DNA of 64,000 nucleotides from Gossypium raimondii (lineage: Eukaryota; Streptophyta; Magnoliopsida; Malvales; Malvaceae), in contig NC_068571.1 of NCBI RefSeq assembly GCF_025698545.1, positions 44,735,733-44,799,732 of the forward strand, given 5' to 3'. Of this stretch, positions 1-10,952 are shown one piece after another. Within the stretch, counting starts at the first letter, position 1; each line of letters begins with the position of its first letter. The notes under the pieces were generated by a model that saw only the letters and a program-made list of their open reading frames with translations, was not told where the DNA came from and did no database searches. Position numbers and translations under genes: made by a program.

Positions 1-1238
1 AAAAAGGCACTTACAAATTTAAAGTGTAGTTTGCATCAACATTAAAATTTCAAAATTGAAAAATATAAAGACTAATAAATTATCTAATTGGAAAATATTG
101 ACTAATTTTACAACTTTAGACATAGTACAGGACCAATAGAAAATTTTAACCAAATAGATTTAACTACTACTATTTAGTCAGGTTTGGAATTTTAAAATTT
201 GAACACTACAAAAACAAAAATTGACCAAATTAAAATACATGGACTGAATCCATAACTTATGCAAAGTAGAAAGACTTGTAACAAAATTTGACCTTTGATT
301 TTTGGTCCCCCCCCGGTCAAGTTTGTTATAACTTCGATTTGAGGTGAGATTTGAATAAAATAATTTTTAATTGATTTTCTATTTGAATGATAAAATTAAT
401 ATTTTATAAAACTTTAATTATAGAAACATACTTTTTCTTATATAAGTTATCGGAGCTAATCCAATGTAAATGAATTTGAATGAAAAATTTAAAAGTTTTC
501 GACTGAATATGAAATTTATAAACACCTGTACTTAATGGGAATGATAATAGGGTAAGACAAAACGATTTTCTTTTTATTTTTACTCCTCTTGATTTATACA
601 TCCAATTTGTTTCTAACTTAATAATTTGACTTAAATTTAAAATATTTTTATTGACTTCATTTAGAAAATTATTTATTGTAAAAATATAAAAGAAGTAATA
701 ATAGGGTGAGTATTTCATTATTCGGATTTGAGTTTCACCATAAATTATTGAAATATGTGTCTCTAATCCTATCATGTGTGTATAATATGTATAGATTTTA
801 TATATATTTTTATTCCTGGTCTGTTCTGCTTTGTATTTGTTTAATTTTATATTATAGTTGGTCAAATATATATTTCTATTTGTATTATATTTGTGAAAGT
901 ATTGTTTTTATAAAAATAAAACTCCCAAAAAATTACGGTTAAATATAAAATTGGTACTCGAACTTGTTCACTTCTTCTAGATCGGTACTTATGATTTTTT
1001 TGTCCCAAATTGGTATCCAAACTTTTCTTCCGTTAACTTAATCAGTATCTGATCTAACGCCGTTAAATTCAAGATTGGTGACAAAATAAGATTATGACAT
1101 ATGACATAAATTACAGATAACAACATCATCATGTCATTATCTTCCTCTTTAATTTGTTTAAGAACATGAAACCCTTATTTTCTACTCAAATTTCCAGCAT
1201 ATTGTTTCATTAAAATATGGAAACAACAATAACCCTTC
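1..1238. other. AT-rich spacer, no gene
   Basis: No open frame here looks like a protein; the frames present are low-complexity AT translations. A run of eight or more C lies near 307-315. At about 950-1090 there is text with the flavour of a short dispersed plant repeat (a stretch rich in 'ggtact' and 'aacgccgtt' words), but no second full copy is visible in the window. Confidence 0.6.
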
Positions 1239-3943
1239 TCTTGACAACATTTTTTTTTATTGAAAACGGGGTTGATTTGGATTTTGAAAAACGATAACGA
1301 AAATGGGAGTCGCCACCAATCTTTTTTGAAGAGGTGTGATCGGGTCACCTTTAAAAGCGGTTGTTTTTAATAAACAATTTAATTTTATTAAAACAACGAG
1401 TTTGGTCTACGAAATTCAGAAAACGGATTCGGGAGTCGGTTACGCACGAGGAAGGATTAGCACCCTCGATACGCCCAAAATTGGTACCTAGTTGATTACT
1501 TAATGTCTTAATGTCAAAAATTGAGAACTTTGAAGAATTTTAAAAATACGATCCTTGTATTAAAACGTTAAAAATTTTCAGGAAAAGGAGCATATTTCAC
1601 GTTAATCGAGGAAGAGAATCATATCCAGTAAGTTAGGACACAATGTCTCGAATTCCCGATACACGAATGAAAAATGCTTATTTAAAAGATATTTAACTAT
1701 CTCGGATTTTAAAAAAGGATCACAACCAGTAAGTTAGAACACGATCTTTTTTATTTCCGAGATGATTTAAAACTTAAGTTTGAAAAGATTCGTGTAATAA
1801 AATTTAAAAGAATATTCAATTGTTTAAATCAAATGAAAAAAATCGCAACCCAATACGTTAGGGCACAATTTCTCAAAATGTTAGACATCGAATATTGCAT
1901 TTATTTTGAAAAATCTTCGTCTCGAGAAAATAATGTGTCACATCCAATGCGTTAGGACACGACGTATTGAATTCTCGATGGTGAGCTTTTTATCATTTTT
2001 TATACAAAAAAGAGTAACCTCGATTATTTAGATTCAACGAAGAAAATCGAAACCCAATACGTTAGAGCTCGATTCTTTCGAAGATCTCAAATACCGAGTG
2101 TTACTTTTTATTTTGAAATTTTCCATTTTTGATAAACCCAAGTAAAAGTAGGTACAAAATAACAATAATGATGCAATGTAAATAAAACAAATAAACAATA
2201 AACAATAATAAAAAAATAATCATACAGGCAAAATAACAAATAATAAGAAACTAAAGTAAGAAAATAAACAATAATAGACATGCACATAAATAAATGAAGA
2301 AAATAGATAAAAGATATATATGAATTGTAAAATATGAAAATATAAATATTTACATATATATATAAATAGGTTATAAAATACAAAAATATAAAATATAAGT
2401 ATGTACATATATACGTATGTAAATTAAAGTATAAAAAGCATATACGTATAGGTATATATATATGAATCATAAAATATAAAATACATATATAAAATACATA
2501 TTTTAAAAGTATGAAGAATATATATATTTATATTTATAAAATAAAATACATATATAGGCATGGACATGGGTATGTATAAAATTACGAAATATAAAAATAT
2601 AAGGGTAATAGTGTATATATATATATATATATAGATCATAAAAAACGCATATATGTATATATAACAAAGATTCCAAATAAAAAAATAAATGAACAACTTA
2701 ATAATAACAGTAATTTTATTATTTTATAAAAAAGGGAAATAAACAATAACAAAAGGACTAAATTAAACATTGAAACAAGATTTGGGGTTTAAAATTGCAG
2801 ATAAAAGGTTCAGGGACTGGAATGAATCACGCACAAAGTGCAGAGGACTGATCGGACAATATGCCCAAGTCCTGAGGCACAACATTCGTGCGCTGATTAA
2901 ATTGAATCATGAAGAAATTTCGTGGGGCCAAATTAAAGAAAATAAATGAACAAGCAAAAGTACTAAATTAAAACAATCAACAACGAGGAAGGACCAAGGG
3001 CGTAAATAGCCCATTTCATGAAAACGCGCGGATCCCCTCCTTCCGGGTCGGATCGCACGCGGGTCCAGAGGCAGAACAACGTCGTTTCGATGCCCATATG
3101 CAGACACAAAACGGCGCCGTTTCTATTATGGTATTTAAGTTTAAATTTTTAAAAAAAAAACATTCAGCCCCTCATTTAAAAAAAAGAAAACAGAAAACAG
3201 AAAACAGAGAGTTACACTCTCAAAAACTTCTCCTCCGGCCATTAGGGCCTTTTCGGCTTCCGGCGCGCCACCATCGTGGCCAAAGGCCGACAGCGGAAGA
3301 GATGGGCTACTCGGCCCTCATTTCACAGCGTACCGAAGCTCGGCAATCAACCCGGAAGATCGAGGGCTTTAGACCCCCTTTTTGAACCCGATTCCGATGA
3401 CGGCGAAGGGTCTTCCGGCGACGGGGCCGCGGGTGATTCAGGTATGTTTTCCTTTTTCTTATTTGCTTTTCGTTTGTAGATGCAAAGAAGAAAAAATAAA
3501 CAAATAAAACTAAAAACAACAGATCTGAAAATCGAAGGAAAAAAAAATCTTAAATGCTTTTTTTTGCTTTTTTATTTCCTGAGAAATCGTGAGAAAAAGA
3601 GGTGGGGGGAACCCGGTACAAGTGATTTTCTATGGCTTTATAGCCATTTTTACATGATTTTTAATCTATTTTGCGCTTGTCACTTCTGCCTTAATTTCTT
3701 GCAGGTGGGCAGGTGAGGACGGACGTGACCATGGCGGTGCAAGTCGGCGACGTCGGCAGAGGCTAGGTGCAGTGGCAGAGCTAGGAACCCCTAGGTGCGG
3801 CGCACCTAGGGTTTGACATTGTTTCTGATTTGGTTTCTTTTTTTGGGCTAGGGTTAGGTTATTGGGCCTGTGGGTTGTTGGGTCTGGTTTGGGTTAATTT
3901 GGTTGTAAGGGTTTTGGGCCCCGAACAAATTTGGGCTTCTACA
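1239..3943 (-). repeat. Left LTR, minus orientation (about 2.7 kb)
   Basis: Read on the minus strand it starts TGTAGAAGCCC at 3943 and ends near 1239, where the expected terminal CA is mutated. A TATA-like palindrome (ggctttatagcc, 3634-3645) sits about 300 bases into the LTR, matching a TATA box at the same relative place in the right LTR. Near its outer end are five spaced copies of a core like ccagtaagttaggaca, at about 1625, 1726, 1849, 1943 and 2053. A 500-base AT-rich simple-sequence tract lies at 2150-2700. The GC-rich part at 3220-3460 has no counterpart by close identity, only by position, in the other LTR. Confidence 0.6.
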
Positions 3944-4266
3944 GCTGCCCCTCTTTGCTCGTTGTCGTTATCTCCCTGAGTTGCAGTGGAGCAGATTAAA
4001 ACCACAGATCTTATCTCCCTAAGCAGTAGTGGAGCAGACTAAAACCACAAATCTCATCCCCATGGAGTTGTAACAGAGTAGATTGAAGTCGTATCTCTCT
4101 GAAGTATAGTGAAGTGGATCAAGGCAATGAGACACAGTGGACTGGAATGAGGCTACTTGAAGAATAAAGGCACCAAGAAGTCAAGACTCGGCGAGACCGG
4201 GCAAAATTGGCCTTTCTTAGTCTTTGCCCTATTCTCGTTACACGAAAATGAGCAAAGAGGGGCAGC
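3944..4266 (+). repeat. Central remnant: 43-bp tandem array between two polypurine tracts
   Basis: Four degenerate tandem units run from 3970: 3970-4012 and 4013-4055 (43 bp each, beginning atctccct and containing aaaaccaca), then 4056-4092 and 4093-4127, shorter and more diverged. Purine-rich tracts abut both LTRs: agcaaagaggggcagc at 4251-4266 on the plus strand, and its inverted counterpart at 3944-3960. Tandem arrays just upstream of the 3' LTR are a known property of plant Ogre-type elements, which supports reading this as 3' untranslated element DNA. Confidence 0.55.
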
Positions 4267-7094
4267 TGTAAGAGCCCATTTTTGCCCGGCCCCAAAATCT
4301 AAAATAAGACAGTCTATTACAGTAGTGGCCCAAAGCCAAAATTAAATAAACCCAACGGGCCCAAAATGTTAAAAAAAAACCTAGCCCAAATGATATTAAC
4401 AGTTTCAGCAGAGAGGAGCAAACCCTAACCCTCTCCAGCGCCGCATGCACGCCCCTGCCCCTATGCACCGCTCTAATTCCCCGTACGCCGTCGCCGCCGC
4501 ACTTCACCACGCTCGTCTAGCACCTGCAAAGAATTGAATGCAGCCACAAATGAATGAGCACGCGGGCAATAATAGTAGTTAATAGATAATAAAGAAGAAG
4601 AAGAAAGCATTGTAATTCGGCTATAAAAGCCTGGATTCAACCTTTGTAATTTTTTACGAACACATATAAGAGAATCGAAACTCAGAAACCGAACTTTAAA
4701 CGTTGATTTTGAACTGTTCTCTTCGTTTTCTTTTTATCTTATTTTATTTTCTCTTCTTTTGCAAATCGCTTTTAAATAACTGTAATAAAAAATCAAAAGT
4801 AATAAAAAAGGGAAGAGGGAACTTACCGAGGAAGCGCCGTAATTGTGCCCGCTGAGGTATCTCCTTCGTCACGGCCGCCAGATCCCAAGGGCGCCGAGGT
4901 TCTTCGTTTTTTTTCTTTTTCGGGATTGAGGGTTTAGCCTTTCGGGGGTGTTCCAAGGCCAAGGTTCGAAGCTTTTTCTCCATCGCCGGTCACCGGCCTT
5001 GGTGGCTGTGATGGTGGCATGCCGGAGGCCAATGAACCCAAGGGTTGGGTGCTTGAAAGAAAAGGGGGAAAGGCTTTGAAACTAAGAAAAGAAAAAAGAG
5101 ACCAGAGGCTGGAATGAAATTTTGCTTAAATGCTAAGTGAAACGGCGCCGTTTGATGGGGGGATCTGCGCATGCTTTGCCCTAATGGGTAATTTATGCAT
5201 TTAGTCCCTCCATCTTGCGCTAAAGTGCAATCCAACCTTTTGTTTCTTTTAGATTTGGGCCGCGAGTTCTGGGTCTGTTTCAATTAGGTCCTTTGACCGT
5301 GCAGTCCTTCGCACTGAAACGCTGCGCACAAGGCTTGGGATATTTGCTCCTTCGCTCCCTGATATTTTTAGCACGTTGCGAATCAGTCCCTCCTTCCATC
5401 TTTTAATTTTTAATTATCCCCTCAATTTTATTTTGATTCCAATCACACCTTTGACCCCTTTAGGCCCCATTTATATATACGTTTTTTCCTTTTAAAACTG
5501 CTTTTGTTTTTATTTTATAGTATTTAAGAGTTCCTCTTATATTATTATTATAAACTGTTTTAAATTCATCTTTATTTATTTCAAGTTTTTTTTATATACA
5601 TACATTATTTATTTTAAATATATACATATATGTGCACATTGTCTACTTTAGTTCACTGTTTTGCTTAAAAAAGTTTCTCTTATTTTTTATGTACTTATTT
5701 TAAGCTTTTATATGACGTAAATTCTTTTAGCTATTTATCCTAAGTACATAATATATTATTTTATCCTATATATTAGAATGTATTATATACATTAATTAGT
5801 CTAAAATTATTTTGTGCCTTTTCAACTATGCTATTTGTTTTTATGTTTTGTTTATAATCCATTTTAAATCTTTTCTTATTTTACGCGTCTACATGTACAT
5901 ACATATTACTTATTTTTAAAATTTTTCATACATTGTATTTTAAAATAGTTTTGTGTGTATATATTTTTAAATATTTCTTTTCCACATTATTTGTTCAAAA
6001 TTCATTTATTATCATTTTAAAAATATCCTGCACTTTATTGGTTCTAATTTGTCTTATGCTACTCATGTTGAAATTGTTATATATGCTACTTAATATTTTT
6101 TCTTCGTCTTTAATTATTAATACTAGTATTCAAATAATGCGTGTTGAGTGTGTATTAATATTGTGTATACCATAGTTAGTTTACTCGTATTTTCATACAT
6201 TAGTGCAATTATCCATGTATCATTATTCCATGTTTATTATTATATTGTTGTTTCATGTCATCATTTCGTAAATTAAGCCCCAACATAGTTGTCCAATGTG
6301 GATTGCTTTATTTTATTCGAAACAAAACAAATGCTTACCTTCAAATAGATTACCCGCTATTATTCGAAATGGAATTTTGCTAAATAAGGCAATATTTTGC
6401 ATTTTTGAAATTTGAGAAATTGTACCCTAACTTACTGGGTCTCGATTTTCTCGTAAAACCCAGATAGCAAAATATCCTTTTGAATTTCAAACACATAAAA
6501 TTTCCAAAATAAAGGCAATATTCTATATTTAGAAAAGTCGAGAAAATCGTGCCCTAACTTACTGGGTTTCGATTATTTCTCGTTGATTCTAAGTAACCGA
6601 ATATCCTTTTAAAATTAAAATAAATGTGGTTTAAATAAAAAGTGAAATGCAAACTCACTCTCAAAGTATGAGATGTCGGGCCCTAACTTACTGGGTGTGG
6701 CCTCTTGTCACTTCGAGATAAGGAGGCATTTTCCATTTTTTGATTTAATTAAAGCATTTTTAAATCAACATTATAAAGAGGGATCGTATTTTTAAATTCT
6801 TTTCGAGTTTTGAATTTTCGACACCAAGACAGTAAGTAATCGACTAGGTACCAATTCTGGCGTATCGAGGGTGCTAACCCTTCCTCGTGCGTAATCGACT
6901 CCCGAACCTGTTTTTTGAATTTCGTGGACCAAAATCGTTGTTTTAATAAAATCTAAATCGTTTATTAAAAACAACCGTTTTACGAGGTGACCCGATCACA
7001 CCTCATCAAAAAAAAGAATTGGTAGCGACTCCCGTTTTTGTTTTTGCTTTTAAAATCCATGTCGACCCTGTTTTATCAAAAAATGGTGTCAACA
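4267..7094 (+). repeat. Right LTR, plus orientation (about 2.8 kb, TG...CA)
   Basis: It starts TGTAAGAGCCC directly after the polypurine tract and ends GGTGTCAACA at 7094, so both canonical LTR termini are present. A TATA box, ctataaaagcc, at 4621-4631 gives a likely U3 of about 380 bases. Three copies of the internal core ccctaacttactggg lie at about 6427, 6552 and 6681, spaced about 125-130 bases. No primer-binding site follows the 3' end, consistent with a 3' LTR. It holds no credible protein-coding frame. Confidence 0.6.
4621..4631 (+). promoter_or_regulatory. TATA box of right LTR
   Basis: The sequence ctataaaagcc lies 354 bases into the LTR. The left LTR has ggctataaagcc at the same relative place on the minus strand (3634-3645). 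This conservation is the main support for the LTR orientation given here. Confidence 0.55.
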
Positions 7095-7277
7095 ATATAT
7101 ATATAACTATAACTAATTTACTTGTACTCTTAACTTATACCATAAGTGATGTGAATATTAAATTGCAAAATCTCTATTTTCCTAATATGAGATTTTTATT
7201 TTGTACACAATTGGAAAACAAATCAACTTGTTATTGCATAATATTTAATATTAGGTTCAAAAGGTTCACAAATTCAA

Positions 7278-7286
7278 CTATAAAAT
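7278..7286 (+). promoter_or_regulatory. Putative TATA box of the cysteine-rich peptide gene
   Basis: ctataaaat lies about 90 bases upstream of the start codon at 7372, a normal distance for a short plant 5' leader. Confidence 0.4.
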
Positions 7287-7371
7287 GTGTAACATACCTC
7301 ACACTTTGTACATAATTAGCTCATCTTCATATAATCAATTCTTAGTTATATCTCTCAATAGTTTGCAAACA

Positions 7372-7871
7372 ATGGCTTCTTGTGGCATTGCTTCTTGTTT
7401 CGTCATTCTTATGGTAGCATTTTGTAAGTATATACAATATTTCTCTACTCTAATTTTCAATTGTTACATCATAAAAGAATTTTTGTACAAAAGAGTTTAT
7501 AGTCTAGAGATAAAAGAGGAGCTGCAATTGTTGTGTTTTGAATCTCGTTTGTCTCAAATTCATTTTATATATATATCTAAAACAAATAATTAAATAAAAT
7601 AAATAAATAAATGATGACAATTATTATTTAATTTGCAGGTGTATTGAACTCGGAAGCATGTACTCATGACTCAGAGTGTCAATTGAATTGTGAACATCTC
7701 GGCTTTTGTGACTTAAAAACCGGAAAATGTAGTTGCTTGCCAGTATTTGAGCCGCTACCATCTAATGATGCTAAATGTAGCAAAGATTCAGACTGCGCCA
7801 AACCTTGTGGACAAGGTTGTAAACGCTATAACTGTGTGCGTGGCTATTGTTTGTGCCATTGTACTGCATAA
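7372..7871 (+). CDS. Small secreted cysteine-rich (defensin-like) peptide, two cysteine domains
   Basis: Two exons: 7372-7423 and 7639-7871, with a GT-AG intron (7424 gtaagt ... 7638 ag). Joining them keeps frame. Exon 1 encodes a signal peptide beginning MASCGIASCFVILMVAF, with the core ending near ...VLNSEA; this exon-1-signal, exon-2-core layout is typical of plant defensin-like genes. The mature part of about 70 residues has two units. The first has spacing C-x5-C-x3-C-x5-C-x6-C-x-C; the second has C-x5-C-x3-C-x3-C-x4-C-x4-C-x-C-x-C. Both start with a C-x2-DS-[ED]-C motif (CTHDSEC, CSKDSDC), suggesting internal duplication. Secretion and a role in defence or reproductive signalling are inferred from the class. 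I do not recognise the exact gene. The minor uncertainty is whether it is expressed, because it sits just downstream of an LTR. Confidence 0.7.
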
Positions 7872-8227
7872 GAAAACATATTGTTTTCTTTCAAAGGCTC
7901 CAATTTTAGGCCATTCAATAATTTGTACTAAAAATTAGTGAATAAAAAAAGGGTGTTGAGAGGATTAATTTGTTTTTTGTTATACTAAAAACAACTTGGT
8001 TGATCTTGAAATATATAGATAATAAACTAATAATTAAAACCGTGCTTCCAATTTAAATATGAATAATGTATTCGTGTTACGTTTATGTTTTTTTCGTGTT
8101 ATATTTATATTGTGTAATCGTGACATATCTAACATATAAAATTTACATTTAGAAATCTTCTTGATGGTCTTGCATTGATGAATTAGATACTTCATTAATT
8201 CTTTATTGAATCGTACTTATAAATCTA
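7872..8227. other. Spacer, AT-rich 3' flank of the peptide gene
   Basis: No open frame or repeat recognised. It presumably holds the 3' untranslated region of the peptide gene; AATAAA-like words occur (for example near 7940), but none can be assigned with confidence. Confidence 0.4.
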
Positions 8228-9035
8228 TTTGTTGTGTTGAAAGAGACATGTTTGAGTGCTCAAAGTTTTTTTTTTCTTTTCCCTTCTATTAACATTTGAT
8301 TGGTGGGCAGGGGCAAAGACGGGGTTGGTAGTGAGTGACCTTTTGACCCAAAAGGAAAAATTATCTATGTAATTCTTTTAGCTTTAATGAAATTACAAGT
8401 TAGGATAATGATAAAATTGTACTTCGGCTTCCAAAAAAGTTATTATTCATTTCTGGCCTTAAAACATTTTTCTTGCTTCACCCCTTGTTGAAGGGAACAA
8501 AAATCCCAACAAAATATTCGAAGATTTTTTTTCCCTTGTATTAACAATTTAATTGAGGAAACAAAAATCCCAACAAAATGTTAGAATCACAAGATTTCAA
8601 GTTGACAAGCATTGAAGAGGGCAACAAGATTTGAATTGTTAATTTAAATAAGAATTTCTTCATCATCTTATTTCGACAAAATACCTCCCATTTTTAGACC
8701 CTTTTCAAGCTCAATGGTCTCTTGAGTTCTTCCCACCACTCCATCAAAGCATAAATATCACTCATTTATCTGTAATCCGTTCATCACACTAACATGAACT
8801 TTACCCCTTTTTTCACCTCCATAAGTGCTAAATAGCCTTGTTGCAACGTCATTTACCCAGCTATATGGTTTTTTTTCATATGTTTGAAGGGTGAATTTGA
8901 AAGAAAAATGAATAATCAGAGCAACATATAAGTATTTGGTTTTGATATACTTTACTGTATGGTATAGAAGTTTGTATGTAAGGAAGTGGAAATGTGGGAG
9001 ATATAAGAAGCCCAGGGTAGACAATAACAAAATTT
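8228..9035 (-). pseudogene. Truncated copy of the SNL6-like reductase gene (3' end only)
   Basis: This stretch is clearly similar to 40079-40680: 3' flank, last exon, the 90-bp last intron and part of exon 4 of the intact reductase gene. The shared coding text includes the region around LCFDGVV and IELEKGLKM (8700-8745). The intron is kept, so the copy arose by DNA duplication and not by reverse transcription. It ends at about 9035 inside exon 4, so the Rossmann fold and active site are absent, and the frame is broken. The 3' flank is interrupted by a short repeat (8309-8490). Confidence 0.75.
8309..8490. repeat. Short dispersed repeat (MITE-like) within the pseudogene 3' flank
   Basis: It begins caggggcaaagacgggg and ends near gcttcacccctt, so the ends are weakly inverted. 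A related but diverged partial copy lies at 39848-39980, ending tttcacccctgg, just downstream of the intact reductase gene. No target duplication is certain. Confidence 0.4.
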
Positions 9036-9870
9036 ACTTTCAAGAATTAATTTGAAAGTATTGCTTTAAACTCGATTTATATTATTATAAATTTTGAAAA
9101 ATTTATAAATTACTTTAGGCTTTTTATCAGTTGCTTAAATAGATAATATTTTAAAATATATACATGTGATGGAGGCTAATTATTGTTCTTTAAAATTGTT
9201 AAATTTGATGGGAGCATTAGCTTTCGAAAATGACTCTTAATAACCAGTTTATTGAAGAGTTTTCCTGAACCAAAAAAAGAATACTATTGACTTTGACAAA
9301 TTTTCAGATATTCAAATTTCACAATCCCTTCACTTCAATCCAACTTTAATCTTAAATCTCAATCTTATAAATTCCAACAATTTTTTTAGATTTTAATGAA
9401 CTCTAAAGTTTTCTCAGTTTTGTGTAGATACACAGATAGGGAGATTAGAAAATTGGAGAGAGAGAGAGAAATATATAATTAATTTCAATTAAATTTAAAT
9501 AAATTTTTAAGTATTTATTAAAAATTTTAATTTTTTTTATTTTTCTCATTAATGAGTTGACGAATTTTTTGGATACAATGTCTAGAATTATTCATAGTCC
9601 TTTCCCAAACTTTAAATAGGAGGATAATGCGCTTTAGTGCACTCGAATTTACGTCCTCCTACACTGTTAACAATGCCAATGTCAATTGAATTAAGACTCA
9701 ATCAATAATGAATTGAAGAATTTTAATGCATATCAAATATAATTCCAAAATATATTTATAACAAGTGACATCTTTAAAGTTCAAATGGATGAATTTATAT
9801 ACAATTAGTAGATCGATTATAATATTTTAAAACAAAATTCTTACTAAAAAGGTATATATAAAGAATGAAA
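9036..9870. other. AT-rich spacer
   Basis: No gene. It contains a short GA microsatellite (gagagagagag, about 9457) and one copy of a dispersed repeat at 9583-9702. Confidence 0.5.
9583..9702 (+). repeat. Dispersed repeat family A, copy 1
   Basis: About 120 bases sharing the words aaataggaggataatgc and aagactcaatca with 46050-46172, about 80% alike by eye. Class unknown; no coding potential. Confidence 0.55.
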
Positions 9871-10739
9871 ATGGAGGTTACAATTTTCTTCCCTAAATGC
9901 ATAGGCTATTAAGTAATAACCTTCGATTATATTTTATCATTTTCTTCCTTTGTAATGTTTATATTGTTTCTTAAAAATATATTTATATAGTTAAATTATC
10001 TGTAAAAATTGAACGTTGACAATGACAATATAGAACGATCATAAAGCAATAAGAAAAAAAATACATAGATTTTACGTGAAAATTTTTTGAAAAAAATCAC
10101 AGACGTAAGAGAAGAAAATTTACTAGTGTTGAAAATAGAATGATACAAGAAGAGTTCGATTACATATATTTAAAGGCTGAAAAATATTATTCTAATCAAA
10201 GTCAAATAGAAAAAATGTAGTTCTATACTGAATTCGGTTATGCTACATAGTAAAAACTAATGCCTTAGGTAAATAAAAAATGGTCTTTAACCATTATCAT
10301 TTTAAAAATTAACTCTAAACTATTTTACATCAAAAAATTAAAGTGAACTGATTGAAATGGAAAGGATCAAACCTGGCAATCACACTAATCCTTTTTTTTT
10401 TCCTTAGAAAATAATTTTATTGAAATGGTGAATAAAAGTGGTGATGTCATCATAACACCACATAATGATTCCATATCCAAAATGACACCTAATCAATGCA
10501 AGACGGCAAAATGTCAAAAGAAACAATACGACCTCGACCAATAAAGATAACCAAAGACAAATAGCAACAACACCTTGACATTAACACTAGAAATTGAAGA
10601 TCTACCAAACTACCCTCTTGGTTCTCCGTTTTGTCATTGTATTTCCTAACACCAATAACCACCATCAAACTAACCTCAACCATCTTCGAGGAAACAAAAG
10701 GACACCAAAATGATACAAAAACATAAAAAGTATATTGCA
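9871..10739 (+). repeat. 0.87 kb direct repeat, left copy
   Basis: Collinear with 30061-30933 at about 96-97% identity by eye, differing mostly by single-base indels in homopolymers and scattered substitutions. It begins near tacaattttcttccct and ends tatattgcagca. It does not start TG or end CA and has no primer-binding site, so it is not an LTR. The right copy continues about 270 bases further as unique sequence, while this one stops at the Ogre fragment junction. Confidence 0.8.
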
Positions 10740-10952
10740 GCAGAACCTATAATGGGTGAAGATCGAGGAATCTGCTGGTTCGGGTACCTTTACTTTAGAA
10801 CCAAGCCGCATATAATGAGCCTAGGAGCCTACCCTAGGTAGAACCACCTCGAACCCTAGTAGCTTCTGAATAGTAGCCTTAATTATTATCTCTTGTATAC
10901 TTTGAATTTTTGTTTATTATACTGACTTGCTTTGCTTTTACCTTGATTGTGA

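Larger units (their letters stand above)
1239..7094. mobile_element. Inverted pair of Ogre/Tat-like LTRs around a 0.3 kb remnant
   Basis: The outer ends are inverted copies of each other: the text starting at 1241 (TTGACAAC...) matches the reverse complement of the text ending at 7094 (...GGTGTCAACA), roughly 85% identical by eye over the first 300 bases. The inner ends also match: GGGCTTCTACA ending at 3943 is the inverted counterpart of TGTAAGAGCCC starting at 4267. Each LTR start is preceded, on its own strand, by a purine-rich tract. I read this as two LTRs in head-to-head orientation with the leftover 3' internal region between them. No flanking target-site duplication is visible, so it is not a simple single insertion. 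The family link to Tat/Ogre is inferred from LTR length and the tandem array next to the polypurine tract. Confidence 0.6.

Noticed and set aside
404-2696. Open frames rich in Ile, Tyr, Phe and Leu in AT-rich DNA
   Set aside because: They are translations of low-complexity AT sequence with no domain, no plausible gene structure and overlap on both strands.
2907-5283. Open frames inside the inverted LTR arms
   Set aside because: They fall within LTR sequence, are not conserved between the two arms and resemble no protein.
1239-7094. A Mutator-type transposon with long terminal inverted repeats
   Set aside because: Polypurine tracts adjoining TG ends, TATA boxes in both arms and the 3'-UTR-like tandem array fit LTRs better; no 9-bp target duplication or transposase is visible.
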